Source: Pseudomonadota bacterium
GTDB taxonomy: Bacteria; Pseudomonadota; Alphaproteobacteria; Rhizobiales; Hyphomicrobiaceae
Reading direction: 5' to 3'
NCBI GenBank assembly: GCA_018242215.1
Contig: JAFECG010000026.1
Location: 186,001 to 250,000, forward strand
Length of the DNA stretch: 64,000 nucleotides
Part shown: positions 17,017-26,001 of the stretch, piece after piece
Layout: each line of letters opens with the position of its first letter
Numbering within the stretch: the stretch's first letter is position 1
Translations under genes and position numbers: made by a program
The notes under the pieces: model-generated
The model's input: only the letters and a program-made list of their open reading frames with translations
What the model was told of the DNA's origin: nothing
The model's database searches: none

Positions 17017-18435
17017 TTATCGGAGAAGATAGCGAATGACCCAGTCCGTCGTTCGATTGAAGGGCGGGCGCAGAAGGCCACCGAGATTCCAGCGGCTTTG
17101 CGTGAAGACGCCCTTAGCGTGGCTAAGCGATTTGAAGCCTTCAATGCCGTGATAAGCGCCCATGCCCGCCATCCCGACGCCTCCGAACGGAATGTCGTTT
17201 TGGACGTAGTGCATCAGTGTATCGTTGATCGTTACGTTGCCGGAATGGGTGCGTGTCAAAACCTTGCGGCGATCTTTGTCACTATTACCGAAATAGTAGA
17301 GGGCGAGCGGGTGCGACTTGCGATTGATATAGGCGATGGCCTCGTCCAGCGTGCGATAGGTCATGACCGGGAGCACGGGACCGAAAATCTCCTGCTGCAT
17401 GATCGCCATGTCATCGGTGACGTTGAGCACGACCGAAGCGGGAAGCTTGTGAGGGTTCGCACGATCGCCGGATCCGATTTCAAGAACGCGTGCGCCTTTC
17501 TTTTCGGCGTCTTCCAGCAGTCCGCGCAAGCGGGCATGGTGGGCGGTGTCGAGGATCGCGCTATAATTCCGATCCGCGGCGCCGTCGGGATAAAGCTCCA
17601 AAGCCGTCGCGTCGTAGGATGCCACAAAAGCTGCGGCATCCTTTTCCGGCACGAGGACATAATCCGGCGCAATGCAGGTCTGTCCCGCGTTCGCGAGTTT
17701 GCCATAGGCGACGCTGGCGGCTGCGGTTTCAAGGTCGGCATCAGGACCGATAAGAGCTGGAGATTTGCCGCCGAGTTCGAGCGTCACAGGCACGAGATTT
17801 TCGGCGGCTTCCTTCATCACCATCCGGCCTACATTGGTGCTGCCGGTGAAGACCAGATGGTCGAACGGTAGACGCGAGAACGCCGCTCCGATTTCTGGCC
17901 CACCCGTGACCACGCCCACCTGCTCTTCCGGAAATATGTCACGTAACATCGCTTTCAGGACGTCCGTGGTCGCAGGCGTCAACTCGGACGGTTTGAGCAT
18001 CACCCGGTTGCCGGCGGCAATTGCCCAGAGCAATGGCATGATGGCGAGAGAGAGCGGGTAGTTCCACGGCGATACGATGCCGACGACGCCCAGCGGCTGG
18101 TAAATGACGCGGGCGCTCGCGGGCAGAAAATGCAGCGCGACGCGGCGGCGCTCAGGACGCATCCACTTCGAGACGTTCCGGCGAAGGTAATTGACGGCTT
18201 GGATCACCGGAATGATTTCCATGATCCGCGTCTCGTACGCCGAGCGATAACCAAAATCTTTGGACAGGGCAGCTTCGAAGACCGGCCGCCGCGCCAAGAG
18301 CCCTCTTTTGAGCTTCAGGAGGTCCGCGCGTCGCTGGGCGGCCGATGGCGGCCCCTCCCTCAGGAAGGCGGCTCGCTGCTTGCCGAGAAGCGGCGCCAGC
18401 AGGAAGTCATCCTTGACCTGAACGTGAGCAGTCAT
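17017..18435 (-). CDS. Coniferyl-type aldehyde dehydrogenase
   Basis: 472 residues, the length of the coniferyl aldehyde dehydrogenase branch, which is shorter at the N-terminus than classic ALDHs. SPWNYPL (Asn125), the cofactor loop FTGSTNVGR, LELGGKSP (Glu220) and GQTC (Cys254) are all present, so the enzyme should be active with NAD(P)+ on aldehydes. The C-terminus (LRPPFNRTTDWVIRYLLR) is hydrophobic, as in members that sit at membranes. I chose the ATG at 18435 because homologous sequence begins there. It is divergent from a TetR regulator that probably controls it. Confidence 0.87.
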   Translation of the reverse strand: MTAHVQVKDDFLLAPLLGKQRAAFLREGPPSAAQRRADLLKLKRGLLARRPVFEAALSKDFGYRSAYETRIMEIIPVIQAVNYLRRNVSKWMRPERRRVALHFLPASARVIYQPLGVVGIVSPWNYPLSLAIMPLLWAIAAGNRVMLKPSELTPATTDVLKAMLRDIFPEEQVGVVTGGPEIGAAFSRLPFDHLVFTGSTNVGRMVMKEAAENLVPVTLELGGKSPALIGPDADLETAAASVAYGKLANAGQTCIAPDYVLVPEKDAAAFVASYDATALELYPDGAADRNYSAILDTAHHARLRGLLEDAEKKGARVLEIGSGDRANPHKLPASVVLNVTDDMAIMQQEIFGPVLPVMTYRTLDEAIAYINRKSHPLALYYFGNSDKDRRKVLTRTHSGNVTINDTLMHYVQNDIPFGGVGMAGMGAYHGIEGFKSLSHAKGVFTQSRWNLGGLLRPPFNRTTDWVIRYLLR

Positions 18436-18527
18436 TAAGCGATCTCCGATGTAGACAGCAGAAACATTCCGGCCAGCGGGGGGTCTGAAGTTTTCAGTGC
18501 CAACATAAACGTCTGTGTCAACCTTCG

Positions 18528-19136
18528 GTGTCGTCCGTGAGCGATTCATCCGAACGACCATACCATCATGGCAATCTCAAGCGCGTTTTGATCGAAACTG
18601 CTCTGGGGATGCTCCAAGAAGCCGGCGGATGGCAATTTACCTTGCGCGAAGTGGCACGCAGGGCGGGCGTCAGTCACAGCGCGCCGTACAAACACTTCAC
18701 TGACAAGACGGCTCTGCTGACTGAACTTTCGGGGCAGGGTTATCTGCAACTTCGAGATGAACTCCAGGATGCGCTAACGGCAAGCGAGACGCCGCCGGAG
18801 CAACTTCGAGCCGTTGCCGAGACCTACATCCGTTTTGGGCTTTCGAACGCTCTGCTCTACCGACTTATGTTCAGTACGGAAATCAACAAGAGCACGCGTA
18901 GTGAACTCAATGACGCATCGTTCTCGCCGTTCGGACTCCTGACTGACGTTCTAGCGCGAGGACAGGCGGTGGATGTTTTCAGGCGCGCTCCACCAGAAGA
19001 GCAAGCGACCGCATGCTGGGCTCTCCTCCATGGGGTTACGATTTTTGAGCTGGATCGCCCGCTTGCCGGCGAAAATTCCAAGACACAGCTGGCGGACAGA
19101 GCTCTCGCGATCCTGCTCGAAGGACTGCTGGTCTGA
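18528..19136 (+). CDS. TetR family transcriptional regulator (WHG C-terminal domain)
   Basis: 202 residues beginning at GTG. A TetR helix-turn-helix is seen at about 15-60 (LIETALGMLQEAG, FTLREVARRAGVSHSAPYKHFTDKTALL). The C-terminal ligand domain contains CWALLHGVTIFELDRPL, fitting the WHG subfamily. It is divergent from the aldehyde dehydrogenase with under 100 bases between them, so it likely represses that gene and itself in response to an aldehyde or lipid-like ligand. A second GTG three codons in is an alternative start. Confidence 0.88.
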   Translation: MSSVSDSSERPYHHGNLKRVLIETALGMLQEAGGWQFTLREVARRAGVSHSAPYKHFTDKTALLTELSGQGYLQLRDELQDALTASETPPEQLRAVAETYIRFGLSNALLYRLMFSTEINKSTRSELNDASFSPFGLLTDVLARGQAVDVFRRAPPEEQATACWALLHGVTIFELDRPLAGENSKTQLADRALAILLEGLLV

Positions 19137-19139
19137 GGA

Positions 19140-20396
19140 TCAGGCCGCGACGTCGAGCGTTCCGAGGACCCACTTTTCGTATTCGTCGCTGAGGTTCTCA
19201 AGCCACTGCTTCGGTAGCGCGTCGACCTTGCGGTTATCGTCGCGCTTTGCCTGCACGGGTAGCGTCACATGAACCTGCTTGTAGCCGTTCTCCATCGGCG
19301 GCGATTCGATGATGCCTCCGATATGGCCGATGGCGAGTGAGGCTCTCAGATAGTCGCTCGCCCGTTTGGATGCGGCGTGCAGAGGAGGCGTGAAGAGCAC
19401 GCAATCCTGGATTGCCCGCTGCGGCTCACAATTCCGAAGCTCGAAATGGATGCTGACAGTCGCTGCGCCGTCGGTGTTGTCGCCGGCTTTTATATTGACC
19501 AGCACCGTGCTGCCCGAGGCAGGCCACTGGCCCATCGGTTCCATGAACAGCGTCATCACTTCATTCATTACGGCGGGATCGGCGGCGATGACGATTTCGG
19601 GCCGCTCGGTGTGAACGCAGATCTGTTGTGCGCCGAGCTCGCGATTGATGGCATCAGCGCACCCGGAGATGATCGAGACGATATCAGCGTCCTTGCCGTG
19701 GTCTTTGTCTGCCAGAAGTGTCGTGCGCTTTAATTCTTCGGAAAGATCGATCGCGCGTTGCGTCTCCTCGACGGGAATGCGCCAGTGATCGCGAATGCGA
19801 AGCTGGGACCAGATCTTCTGGGCCGCCGGGCGCCATGACGTCTCGGCAATCGCATCCCTCAAATAGTGATACATCGTCAGCGGCGCGTTGTTGTAGGGCA
19901 GCAGGCCCGACATGACAGCCATATCGTTCATTCGGTCGCGCAGCAGTGTGCGATGCATTGCGCTGAGCTTATCGCGCAGCAGCATGTCGTATTCGTTCTT
20001 CAGCAGATAGAACGTGATCGCCTGCTCAATCTCTGCTTCGAGCACCCGGAGATCCCAGGGCTTCGAGATGTAGCGCAGGATTTCGCCCTTGTTTACGGCA
20101 TCGATGGCGCTGTCGAGATCGGCATAGGCCGTCGTCAACATCCGGATGATGTCCGGACGCTCGTTGCGGATCCGGTTGAGCAGGCTGACGCCGCTGCGGC
20201 CCGGCATGCGCTGATCGGAGATCACCAGGCCGATGTTATGATTGCCCGAAAGGATGAGCGTTTCAGCTTCGTCGGCGCTCGTCGCCGTCAGGACATCGTA
20301 CTTGGCGCCGAAAGCTTTCTTGAAGTATTTGACGGCCTGTGGCTCGTCGTCGACGATCAGGATCTCGACGGGCTGGTCAGTACGAAACGACTCCAT
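19140..20396 (-). CDS. Response regulator with degenerate kinase-like output (PhcQ-like)
   Basis: 418 residues. The receiver domain has DD (16-17), the phosphoacceptor Asp61 in ISDQRMPG and Lys112 in SKPWD. The SDxRMPxxSGVSFL / KPWD wording also occurs in the other regulator at 24554. The C-terminal 270 residues are helical, then resemble a worn histidine-kinase ATPase region without a clear catalytic His or N/G boxes, so they probably serve for protein contact. The start overlaps the end of the hybrid kinase gene by 20 bases, indicating coupled translation. By position it corresponds to PhcQ of the Ralstonia phcBSRQ operon. Confidence 0.8.
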   Translation of the reverse strand: MESFRTDQPVEILIVDDEPQAVKYFKKAFGAKYDVLTATSADEAETLILSGNHNIGLVISDQRMPGRSGVSLLNRIRNERPDIIRMLTTAYADLDSAIDAVNKGEILRYISKPWDLRVLEAEIEQAITFYLLKNEYDMLLRDKLSAMHRTLLRDRMNDMAVMSGLLPYNNAPLTMYHYLRDAIAETSWRPAAQKIWSQLRIRDHWRIPVEETQRAIDLSEELKRTTLLADKDHGKDADIVSIISGCADAINRELGAQQICVHTERPEIVIAADPAVMNEVMTLFMEPMGQWPASGSTVLVNIKAGDNTDGAATVSIHFELRNCEPQRAIQDCVLFTPPLHAASKRASDYLRASLAIGHIGGIIESPPMENGYKQVHVTLPVQAKRDDNRKVDALPKQWLENLSDEYEKWVLGTLDVAA

Positions 20397-23019
20397 GAGA
20401 GACCTGGTTTTCTTTGTCGGAGGCAATCGGAAGGTTGAAGCGGAACTCGGTCCACTCTCCAAGACTACTCTTAACAGTCAGTGAACCGCCGTGGTTGGCG
20501 ATGATCCTGTGGCTCACGGCCAGTCCCAATCCCATACCTTCGCCCACGTCTTTGGTGGAGAAGAACGGATCGAAGATCTGGGTCTGGATTTTGGGGTCGA
20601 TACCTGTTCCGTTGTCGCGCACAGACACAATCAGCTGGCTACCTTCGACCTTGGAGGTAATGATGATTTCAGGCTTCCGTTGTTCCTCGACGGCGCGGAC
20701 TGCGGCAACGGCATTGACGATCAGGTTGACCAGGACCTGGGCAATCGTCGATTGCGATCCGAAGACTTCTCCCTGAACATCGATATTTTTCGTTATGGTT
20801 ATTCCTTTCTGAACGTGCGCCGTGAACCGCAGAGCATGGTCGATGGCGGATTCGATATGGAAGGGACGCGGATGCTCGGGGCGGTGGGGCGCGGTGAAGC
20901 CACGAAGGTCGGTTACGACGCGGTGGATGCGGTCGTATCCGGCGTGGATATCCTTTAGGGTATCAGCCGTATCCGGATCCGACTGAATTGTGGGATCGCG
21001 CGCTGCGAGCTGCAGGGCCGTGCCCATGAAGTTCAATGGATTTCCAATTTCGTGCAGCAAGCCGGCAGCCATCGTCCCGAGGGCGCTGAGGCGCGCGTTT
21101 TGGACAAGCGCAGCTTCGGTTTCGCGAAGCTGTTGCAGACTTTGCTTCAACTCGGCGTTGGTCCGCTGCAGGTCGCTTTCGAGCTGAGCCGCGCGGATCA
21201 AGTTCACGATACGGGAGCGCACTTCGAGGCCGCTGAACGGCTTAATAAGGTAGTCGTCGGCGCCGTGTTTCAGCGCGATAATTTTGGCGTCTTCGTCGGC
21301 TCGTGCGGTCAGGACGATGATCTTGATGGCGCGCGTTTCGGCTCTCTCCTTGAGCGAACGGCAAACTTCGAGTCCGCTGACGCCGGGCAGCATGACGTCG
21401 AGCAAAATGAGGTCCGGCCTATGCTCCTTGGCTTTTTCCAAAGCCGTGATGCCGTCCGGCGCCTCGATGACGCGATAGCTTTCGCGGAGCATCGAAACGA
21501 GATAGCGACGCATATCCGGCTCGTCGTCGACGACGAGGAGAAGAGGGAGCTCGGACCGGCCGTCCTGTTTATTGTTTTCGCTCGGCGTTGCCGGCGGCAA
21601 AGCGTCCGGCGTTTCAGTGATGAAAATGGCGCTGGCCGAAGCTTTGCGATCGAACGTTCGCAAGGGATCGTCGGCAAGCCGGTCGGACTTCTCTTCAGAG
21701 GTGCTCATATCCAATTGAGTGGCCTCGACTGCATGAGGAAAACGTAAAATGAATGTCGTGCCATGTCCGGTGTCGCTCGTCGCAGTAACGTCGCCGCCGT
21801 GGCGGGTGATCAGCTCGCGCACAAGTGCAAGGCCGAGGCCGAGACCCTGGTGACGTCGCGTCGCGGAGCCATCGACCTGATAAAAGCGATCGAAAATATG
21901 CGGGAGCTGCTCTGCCGGAATGCCGATACCCGTATCGGAGATCTTGATCGTTACCATCTGATCTTCGCCGGCCGCCGAGATGTCGATCCGGCCTTTCGGC
22001 GGCGTGAACTTGATCGCGTTGGCGATCACGTTGCTGACGATCTTCTCGAGGGCATCCTGATCGGCATTGATCAGAAGATCTCCGGTCGGTTCCTGAAGAT
22101 CGAGGTGGACGCCTTTCAACGCCGCGAGATGCTTCATCGATGCCGCGGTGTGCTTCAGGAAGTGGCCCATGTCGATCGGCTTCTTCGACAGTGCGGCACG
22201 ACCTTCCTCGAGTCGGATCAGACTGAGAATGTCGTTGACGAGACGCAGAAGACGAAGGGCATTGTTTTCGATGACGTCGAGCAGTTGCTGTGCCGAGGGA
22301 CCGAGATTGGCGGCATCGACCTTCAGTTTTTCGACGGGAGCGAGAATCAGCGTCAGAGGTGTTCTGAGTTCGTGACTGACGTTCGCGAAGAACTGCGATT
22401 TCAGGCGATCGAGCGCCGACAGCTCCTGATGCTGGGATGCGAGCTTGTATTTTAAGCGGAACTCGTTGAAGCGACGACGATAGTTGAAGTGAACCGCCGT
22501 GACCGAAATGATGCAGGTCAGTACGAGGAAGTAGAGATTGTTCAGGAGTGTGTTTGTCGTGTCGGCTGCGCTCGGCACGCAAGAACAGGCGATGACGTAG
22601 ATGCCGAGCGTCGAAATACAGAGGAGCGCGGCTTCGAATGGCTGCATCGGCGCAAGGACACCGACCGCGAAGAGGATGAGGAAGAGACCGTTGTAGTAGG
22701 TCGAGTTCGCGCCATCGGTGATGCCGATGATCACTGCAATCGACGCAACAGCGATCAGCAGTCCCGCCATCGTGAGATAGCGAACATAGACCGCGGTTTT
22801 CTCCCAGAAGTGGAGGGCATAGAGAACCGCGATCAATCCCGCCGCGACGAGGCGAATGACGGTGAGAGTGCCGAGCTGGTCGTAGTAGGTGATCCGGTCG
22901 AGCGCGATGCCTGCTGGAATAAGGACGATGCCGAGGATGCAGGCAACCTTCGACTGCCTCAGCCGAAGCTCGTGCTCTTCGGCCTCGAAGGCGCGTTGTA
23001 AGGCGTTTCGGTCGTCCAT
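20377..23019 (-). CDS. Hybrid sensor with two kinase modules, HK-REC-HK (PhcS-PhcR fusion-like)
   Basis: 880 residues. Six membrane helices occupy about 24-180. The first kinase follows, with phosphoacceptor His216 in ANVSHELRTP, an N-box near 331-336 and G-boxes DTGIGIP and GLGLGLA. The receiver has DD (498-499), Asp541, Thr571 and Lys593. A coiled coil (about 610-645) leads to a second kinase of another type, with His656 in GLLHEIGNPLNF, VLVNLIVNAV, DNGTGID and GEGMGLGLAVS. All catalytic motifs look intact. In Ralstonia, PhcS is a sensor kinase and PhcR a receiver joined to a kinase; here the order matches their fusion. It starts four bases after the methyltransferase stop. Confidence 0.85.
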   Translation of the reverse strand: MDDRNALQRAFEAEEHELRLRQSKVACILGIVLIPAGIALDRITYYDQLGTLTVIRLVAAGLIAVLYALHFWEKTAVYVRYLTMAGLLIAVASIAVIIGITDGANSTYYNGLFLILFAVGVLAPMQPFEAALLCISTLGIYVIACSCVPSAADTTNTLLNNLYFLVLTCIISVTAVHFNYRRRFNEFRLKYKLASQHQELSALDRLKSQFFANVSHELRTPLTLILAPVEKLKVDAANLGPSAQQLLDVIENNALRLLRLVNDILSLIRLEEGRAALSKKPIDMGHFLKHTAASMKHLAALKGVHLDLQEPTGDLLINADQDALEKIVSNVIANAIKFTPPKGRIDISAAGEDQMVTIKISDTGIGIPAEQLPHIFDRFYQVDGSATRRHQGLGLGLALVRELITRHGGDVTATSDTGHGTTFILRFPHAVEATQLDMSTSEEKSDRLADDPLRTFDRKASASAIFITETPDALPPATPSENNKQDGRSELPLLLVVDDEPDMRRYLVSMLRESYRVIEAPDGITALEKAKEHRPDLILLDVMLPGVSGLEVCRSLKERAETRAIKIIVLTARADEDAKIIALKHGADDYLIKPFSGLEVRSRIVNLIRAAQLESDLQRTNAELKQSLQQLRETEAALVQNARLSALGTMAAGLLHEIGNPLNFMGTALQLAARDPTIQSDPDTADTLKDIHAGYDRIHRVVTDLRGFTAPHRPEHPRPFHIESAIDHALRFTAHVQKGITITKNIDVQGEVFGSQSTIAQVLVNLIVNAVAAVRAVEEQRKPEIIITSKVEGSQLIVSVRDNGTGIDPKIQTQIFDPFFSTKDVGEGMGLGLAVSHRIIANHGGSLTVKSSLGEWTEFRFNLPIASDKENQVSHGVVSY

Positions 23020-23023
23020 ACGG

Positions 23024-24421
23024 CTAGGCGGGCGGTTTCTCTATCTCCAGAAAGACGTTGATACCGGTCTCATCTGTATAAATCTTTAGCGGCCCGAGAT
23101 CGGGAGCAAGGCGCTCCATATCCGCCTCGTCACGGAGGACGAGGTGCCATTCCATGACATGTTCCATCAAACCTTTAACCGGATTTGAGGAGTGGACATT
23201 CGTTACGATGACCCGGCCGCCGGGCTCGCACCACTGATAGAAAAGGCGAACCAGCTTTGTGCAGATGCGATCGGACAGGTAATCGAACAGGCCCGCGCAA
23301 TAGATAATGTCGTACGTTTTGGGGTTCTCCGGAAGCTCGATGGCTTGGCGGAGCAGTTCCTGCACGGTCTTGAGAATGTAGGCGACTTTGGGCGGATCGG
23401 GCTGCTCGTCCGTAATCGTCTCGATCTGCCGCTTCGCATAGGCGAGCGTCTCGGCGTTGAAATCGAGAAGGTCGAACGAGAAGCGCCGCGCTTCGGGGTT
23501 CTTCGCAAAGAAGAGCTGCAGCTCCTGCACCGGGCCACAGCCCACGTTCAAAATGCTCACTTCCTTGTTCGCTCCGGCAGCCTCCTCGGCGGCTTCCCAG
23601 AGCATTTTCTCGAGCATGTAGATGCGGTTCCGGTGGGCCTCGGGAGGGCCGCCATTCAGTAACCAATCGTTGATGATCTGGCCGTAGGTGGTCTTTCCGC
23701 CCCGCTCCTTGCGGAACATCATGTTGACCATCTCATAGTCGCCGGCATACCCGAGCGGCTTCGAGTAGACACGATTGAAGAAAGGCGAAGCCATCATCAG
23801 AGGCAGCAGGTCGCGCTGGGCAAGCTGTTTGTGATTTTCGACTTCATCGACTTCGAGCTGGCGGCAGGCGTTCTCAAGCTCAAGGAAAAGCTGGGTCAGC
23901 CGGGGCATGACCGGGGCTTTCACCTCTTCGAAGCGCGCGGCGTCGAGGAGGGTCGCGTTCGTGCCGGGCTCACCTTCAATCGCGAGGTCCACCTGATCGA
24001 GCCAAAAGCTCAGATCGCTAAGGAATGATCTGAGGTCTGCGACCCTCAGCTGATAATTCGGATCGAGCTTATTGACCCGCTCCCATTCCTCTACGAAACG
24101 ATCGACTTCGGCGCCGAGGCCGCCGGGCTCGGAAACGATCGTGTCGACGGCAGACCATTTGTTGACGAGGGTCGCGGAGACAACAACCAGGATGCTTGTG
24201 GTGACAATTCCTGTGACGACAGCATCGCCCTGATAAACAAGATTTTTTCCGCGCCGAACCTTCAGATCGCTGAGCACTTCGCTCGTCTGCACCGGCGAGA
24301 ACGGATTATAAATCTCGAAAACGATATTGCGGCGCGAGAGCTTGCTCAGGGTGCCCCGAAAAATTGTGCCCTGGCTGCTTCTAAAGGAAACCGTGCGATC
24401 AATATCCCGTTCAATGCGCAA
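23024..24421 (-). CDS. PhcB-like SAM-dependent methyltransferase (fatty acid methyl ester signal synthase candidate)
   Basis: 465 residues starting at TTG behind AGGAG. The C-terminal 290 residues show the SAM-binding LNVGCGP and the signature KPLGYAGDYEMVNMMF, YDIIYCAGLFDYLSD, PGGRVIVTNVH and MEWHLVLRDEADMERLA. As I recall, these characterise PhcB-type enzymes, which methylate 3-hydroxy fatty acids to the quorum signals 3-OH-PAME or 3-OH-MAME. The first 80 residues (RGTLSKLSRRNIVFEIYNPF) look like a PilZ-type beta domain without a clear c-di-GMP motif. It is followed at once by a hybrid sensor kinase, as in phcBS. The exact product is inference. Confidence 0.78.
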   Translation of the reverse strand: MRIERDIDRTVSFRSSQGTIFRGTLSKLSRRNIVFEIYNPFSPVQTSEVLSDLKVRRGKNLVYQGDAVVTGIVTTSILVVVSATLVNKWSAVDTIVSEPGGLGAEVDRFVEEWERVNKLDPNYQLRVADLRSFLSDLSFWLDQVDLAIEGEPGTNATLLDAARFEEVKAPVMPRLTQLFLELENACRQLEVDEVENHKQLAQRDLLPLMMASPFFNRVYSKPLGYAGDYEMVNMMFRKERGGKTTYGQIINDWLLNGGPPEAHRNRIYMLEKMLWEAAEEAAGANKEVSILNVGCGPVQELQLFFAKNPEARRFSFDLLDFNAETLAYAKRQIETITDEQPDPPKVAYILKTVQELLRQAIELPENPKTYDIIYCAGLFDYLSDRICTKLVRLFYQWCEPGGRVIVTNVHSSNPVKGLMEHVMEWHLVLRDEADMERLAPDLGPLKIYTDETGINVFLEIEKPPA

Positions 24422-24553
24422 GGGATTCGCTCCTGACTGAACAACGTGAACTGGTCAACACAAGGTTTACCATACTCGTTCAGTGTTGCGCTGCGTGATT
24501 TACAAATAGTTGAGATGCTTTTTATTTTGCAATGCCTTGCTGCTACACGTCGG

Positions 24554-25681
24554 CTAGGCCGCCTTAGGAAGGCACACGATAAGGGTCGATTTGCCTAGAT
24601 CTTGATCAGTTGACGCAAGCAACTCGCCACCAAACGCCCACAGAGCACTTCGTACTGTCCGCCACCTTTGGCTGGCATCGAGCGAGATCGGGGCCCGATC
24701 AGCTTCCAATCTGATCCGGACCTCATTATGGGCCGTTCCGGCAAACAGCTCGATCCGCGGCACCCGTTTCAGTCTCGACGCATCGTGGGCGCCGCGCAAC
24801 ACGTGGGCGAGGACGAACTTCATGATTTCACGCGGCATTCGGTAGGTGAAATCTCCTGAAATATCGATCGCGTCGGAGGCAATGTCGCCGTTCTGCTCGA
24901 TGACGTCACGCAGCGTATCGGCCATCGATGAAGTCCGGATGTTGGCAGGGCTGGCAAGCCCTCGAGCAAGATTGCCGATGGATTTCATCAATGATCGGCA
25001 TTGCTCGACTTCTTTTTGAATCTGGCTGGCGGCAGCCGCCAACTTCGATTGGCGTAGTCCGGACGACCACGAAGCCAGCTGCGATGGCCCCGCCTGGGTC
25101 TCTGGCGGGTCAATCAGAGATTGGGCACTCAGCTGGGTCAGCTTCCGAGCTTCGGTGCTCAAGGATTTCAGGGGCGCTTCAATTCCGTTCGCAAGAATGG
25201 CGAGAAGGGCAAGATTGGCGTCTTCGGCGTCGCCTCCCAATGCCGGGCCAAGGATCGGCTCGGTCAGCTCATCTGCGGAGCGTTCGACGTGAAGCGCGTC
25301 CTGCATCGCTGCGCTCAGCTCATCGAGATCCCATGGCTTAGGAACGAAGCGGTAGATGGCCGCGTCGTTGATGGCATGTTGCAGGTTGTCGATGTCGGCA
25401 TATGCGCTCGTCAGAACGCGCACCGTTGACGGCCAGGATTTGCGAACGTCGCTGAGAAACGAGACGCCGCTCTCGCGCGGCATGCGCTCATCGCTGACGA
25501 CAACGGAAATATCGTCGCCATCAGCTTGCAGAATTTCCATTGCCGCAGCGGGGCTGCTTGCGGTTTTGACGTTAGCATATTTGCCGACGGTGGATTTGAA
25601 ATATTTGAGCGACAGGAGTTCATCATCGACGAACAGAATCGTCCCGATTTTCTTACCTGGCGCCACTTCAGTCTTTAACAT
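24554..25681 (-). CDS. Response regulator with non-catalytic kinase-like C-terminus (second PhcQ-like)
   Basis: 375 residues. The receiver domain has DD (19-20), Asp64 in SDERMPRESG, an SAY switch region and Lys115 in PKPWD. The remaining 250 residues include long helices and a terminal region that faintly resembles a histidine-kinase ATPase fold (FVLAHVLRGAHDASRLKR ... GGELLAS) but lacks catalytic His and glycine boxes. It is a paralogue of the regulator at 19140 and sits at the head of the same strand run, 132 bases before the methyltransferase start. It is probably phosphorylated by the hybrid kinase. Confidence 0.75.
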   Translation of the reverse strand: MLKTEVAPGKKIGTILFVDDELLSLKYFKSTVGKYANVKTASSPAAAMEILQADGDDISVVVSDERMPRESGVSFLSDVRKSWPSTVRVLTSAYADIDNLQHAINDAAIYRFVPKPWDLDELSAAMQDALHVERSADELTEPILGPALGGDAEDANLALLAILANGIEAPLKSLSTEARKLTQLSAQSLIDPPETQAGPSQLASWSSGLRQSKLAAAASQIQKEVEQCRSLMKSIGNLARGLASPANIRTSSMADTLRDVIEQNGDIASDAIDISGDFTYRMPREIMKFVLAHVLRGAHDASRLKRVPRIELFAGTAHNEVRIRLEADRAPISLDASQRWRTVRSALWAFGGELLASTDQDLGKSTLIVCLPKAA

Positions 25682-25934
25682 AATTCAATAACCCTGTGCG
25701 CCATCGAGGATGGGTCGACCGTTTATCCTGCTGGATATGTGCCCCATAGTATTCGCGCGCTTTCACCAATCAATTGGCCCAGGACTATTTGGAATCAATC
25801 GTGCATTGGTTGAAAATTGAAACTTGTTCTCGGACAATGTTAAAAATTCCCGAATGCCCATCGCATAACATAACAAACCCGGTTCAATATCGATTTCGTC
25901 ATTACGCAGATGATCTCTTTGCGTCGTGAGCTGC

Positions 25935-25963
25935 AAAAAAAGACGACCGGAAAGATCCGGTCG
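25935..25963 (-). terminator. Rho-independent terminator after puuA
   Basis: Stem CGACCGG / CCGGTCG with a six-base loop. On the minus strand it is followed by a run of seven T, 39 bases beyond the puuA stop. Confidence 0.75.
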
Positions 25964-26001
25964 CTGATTTGTATCAATATGCGTTGGCGACCAGCCGCGT
26001 C

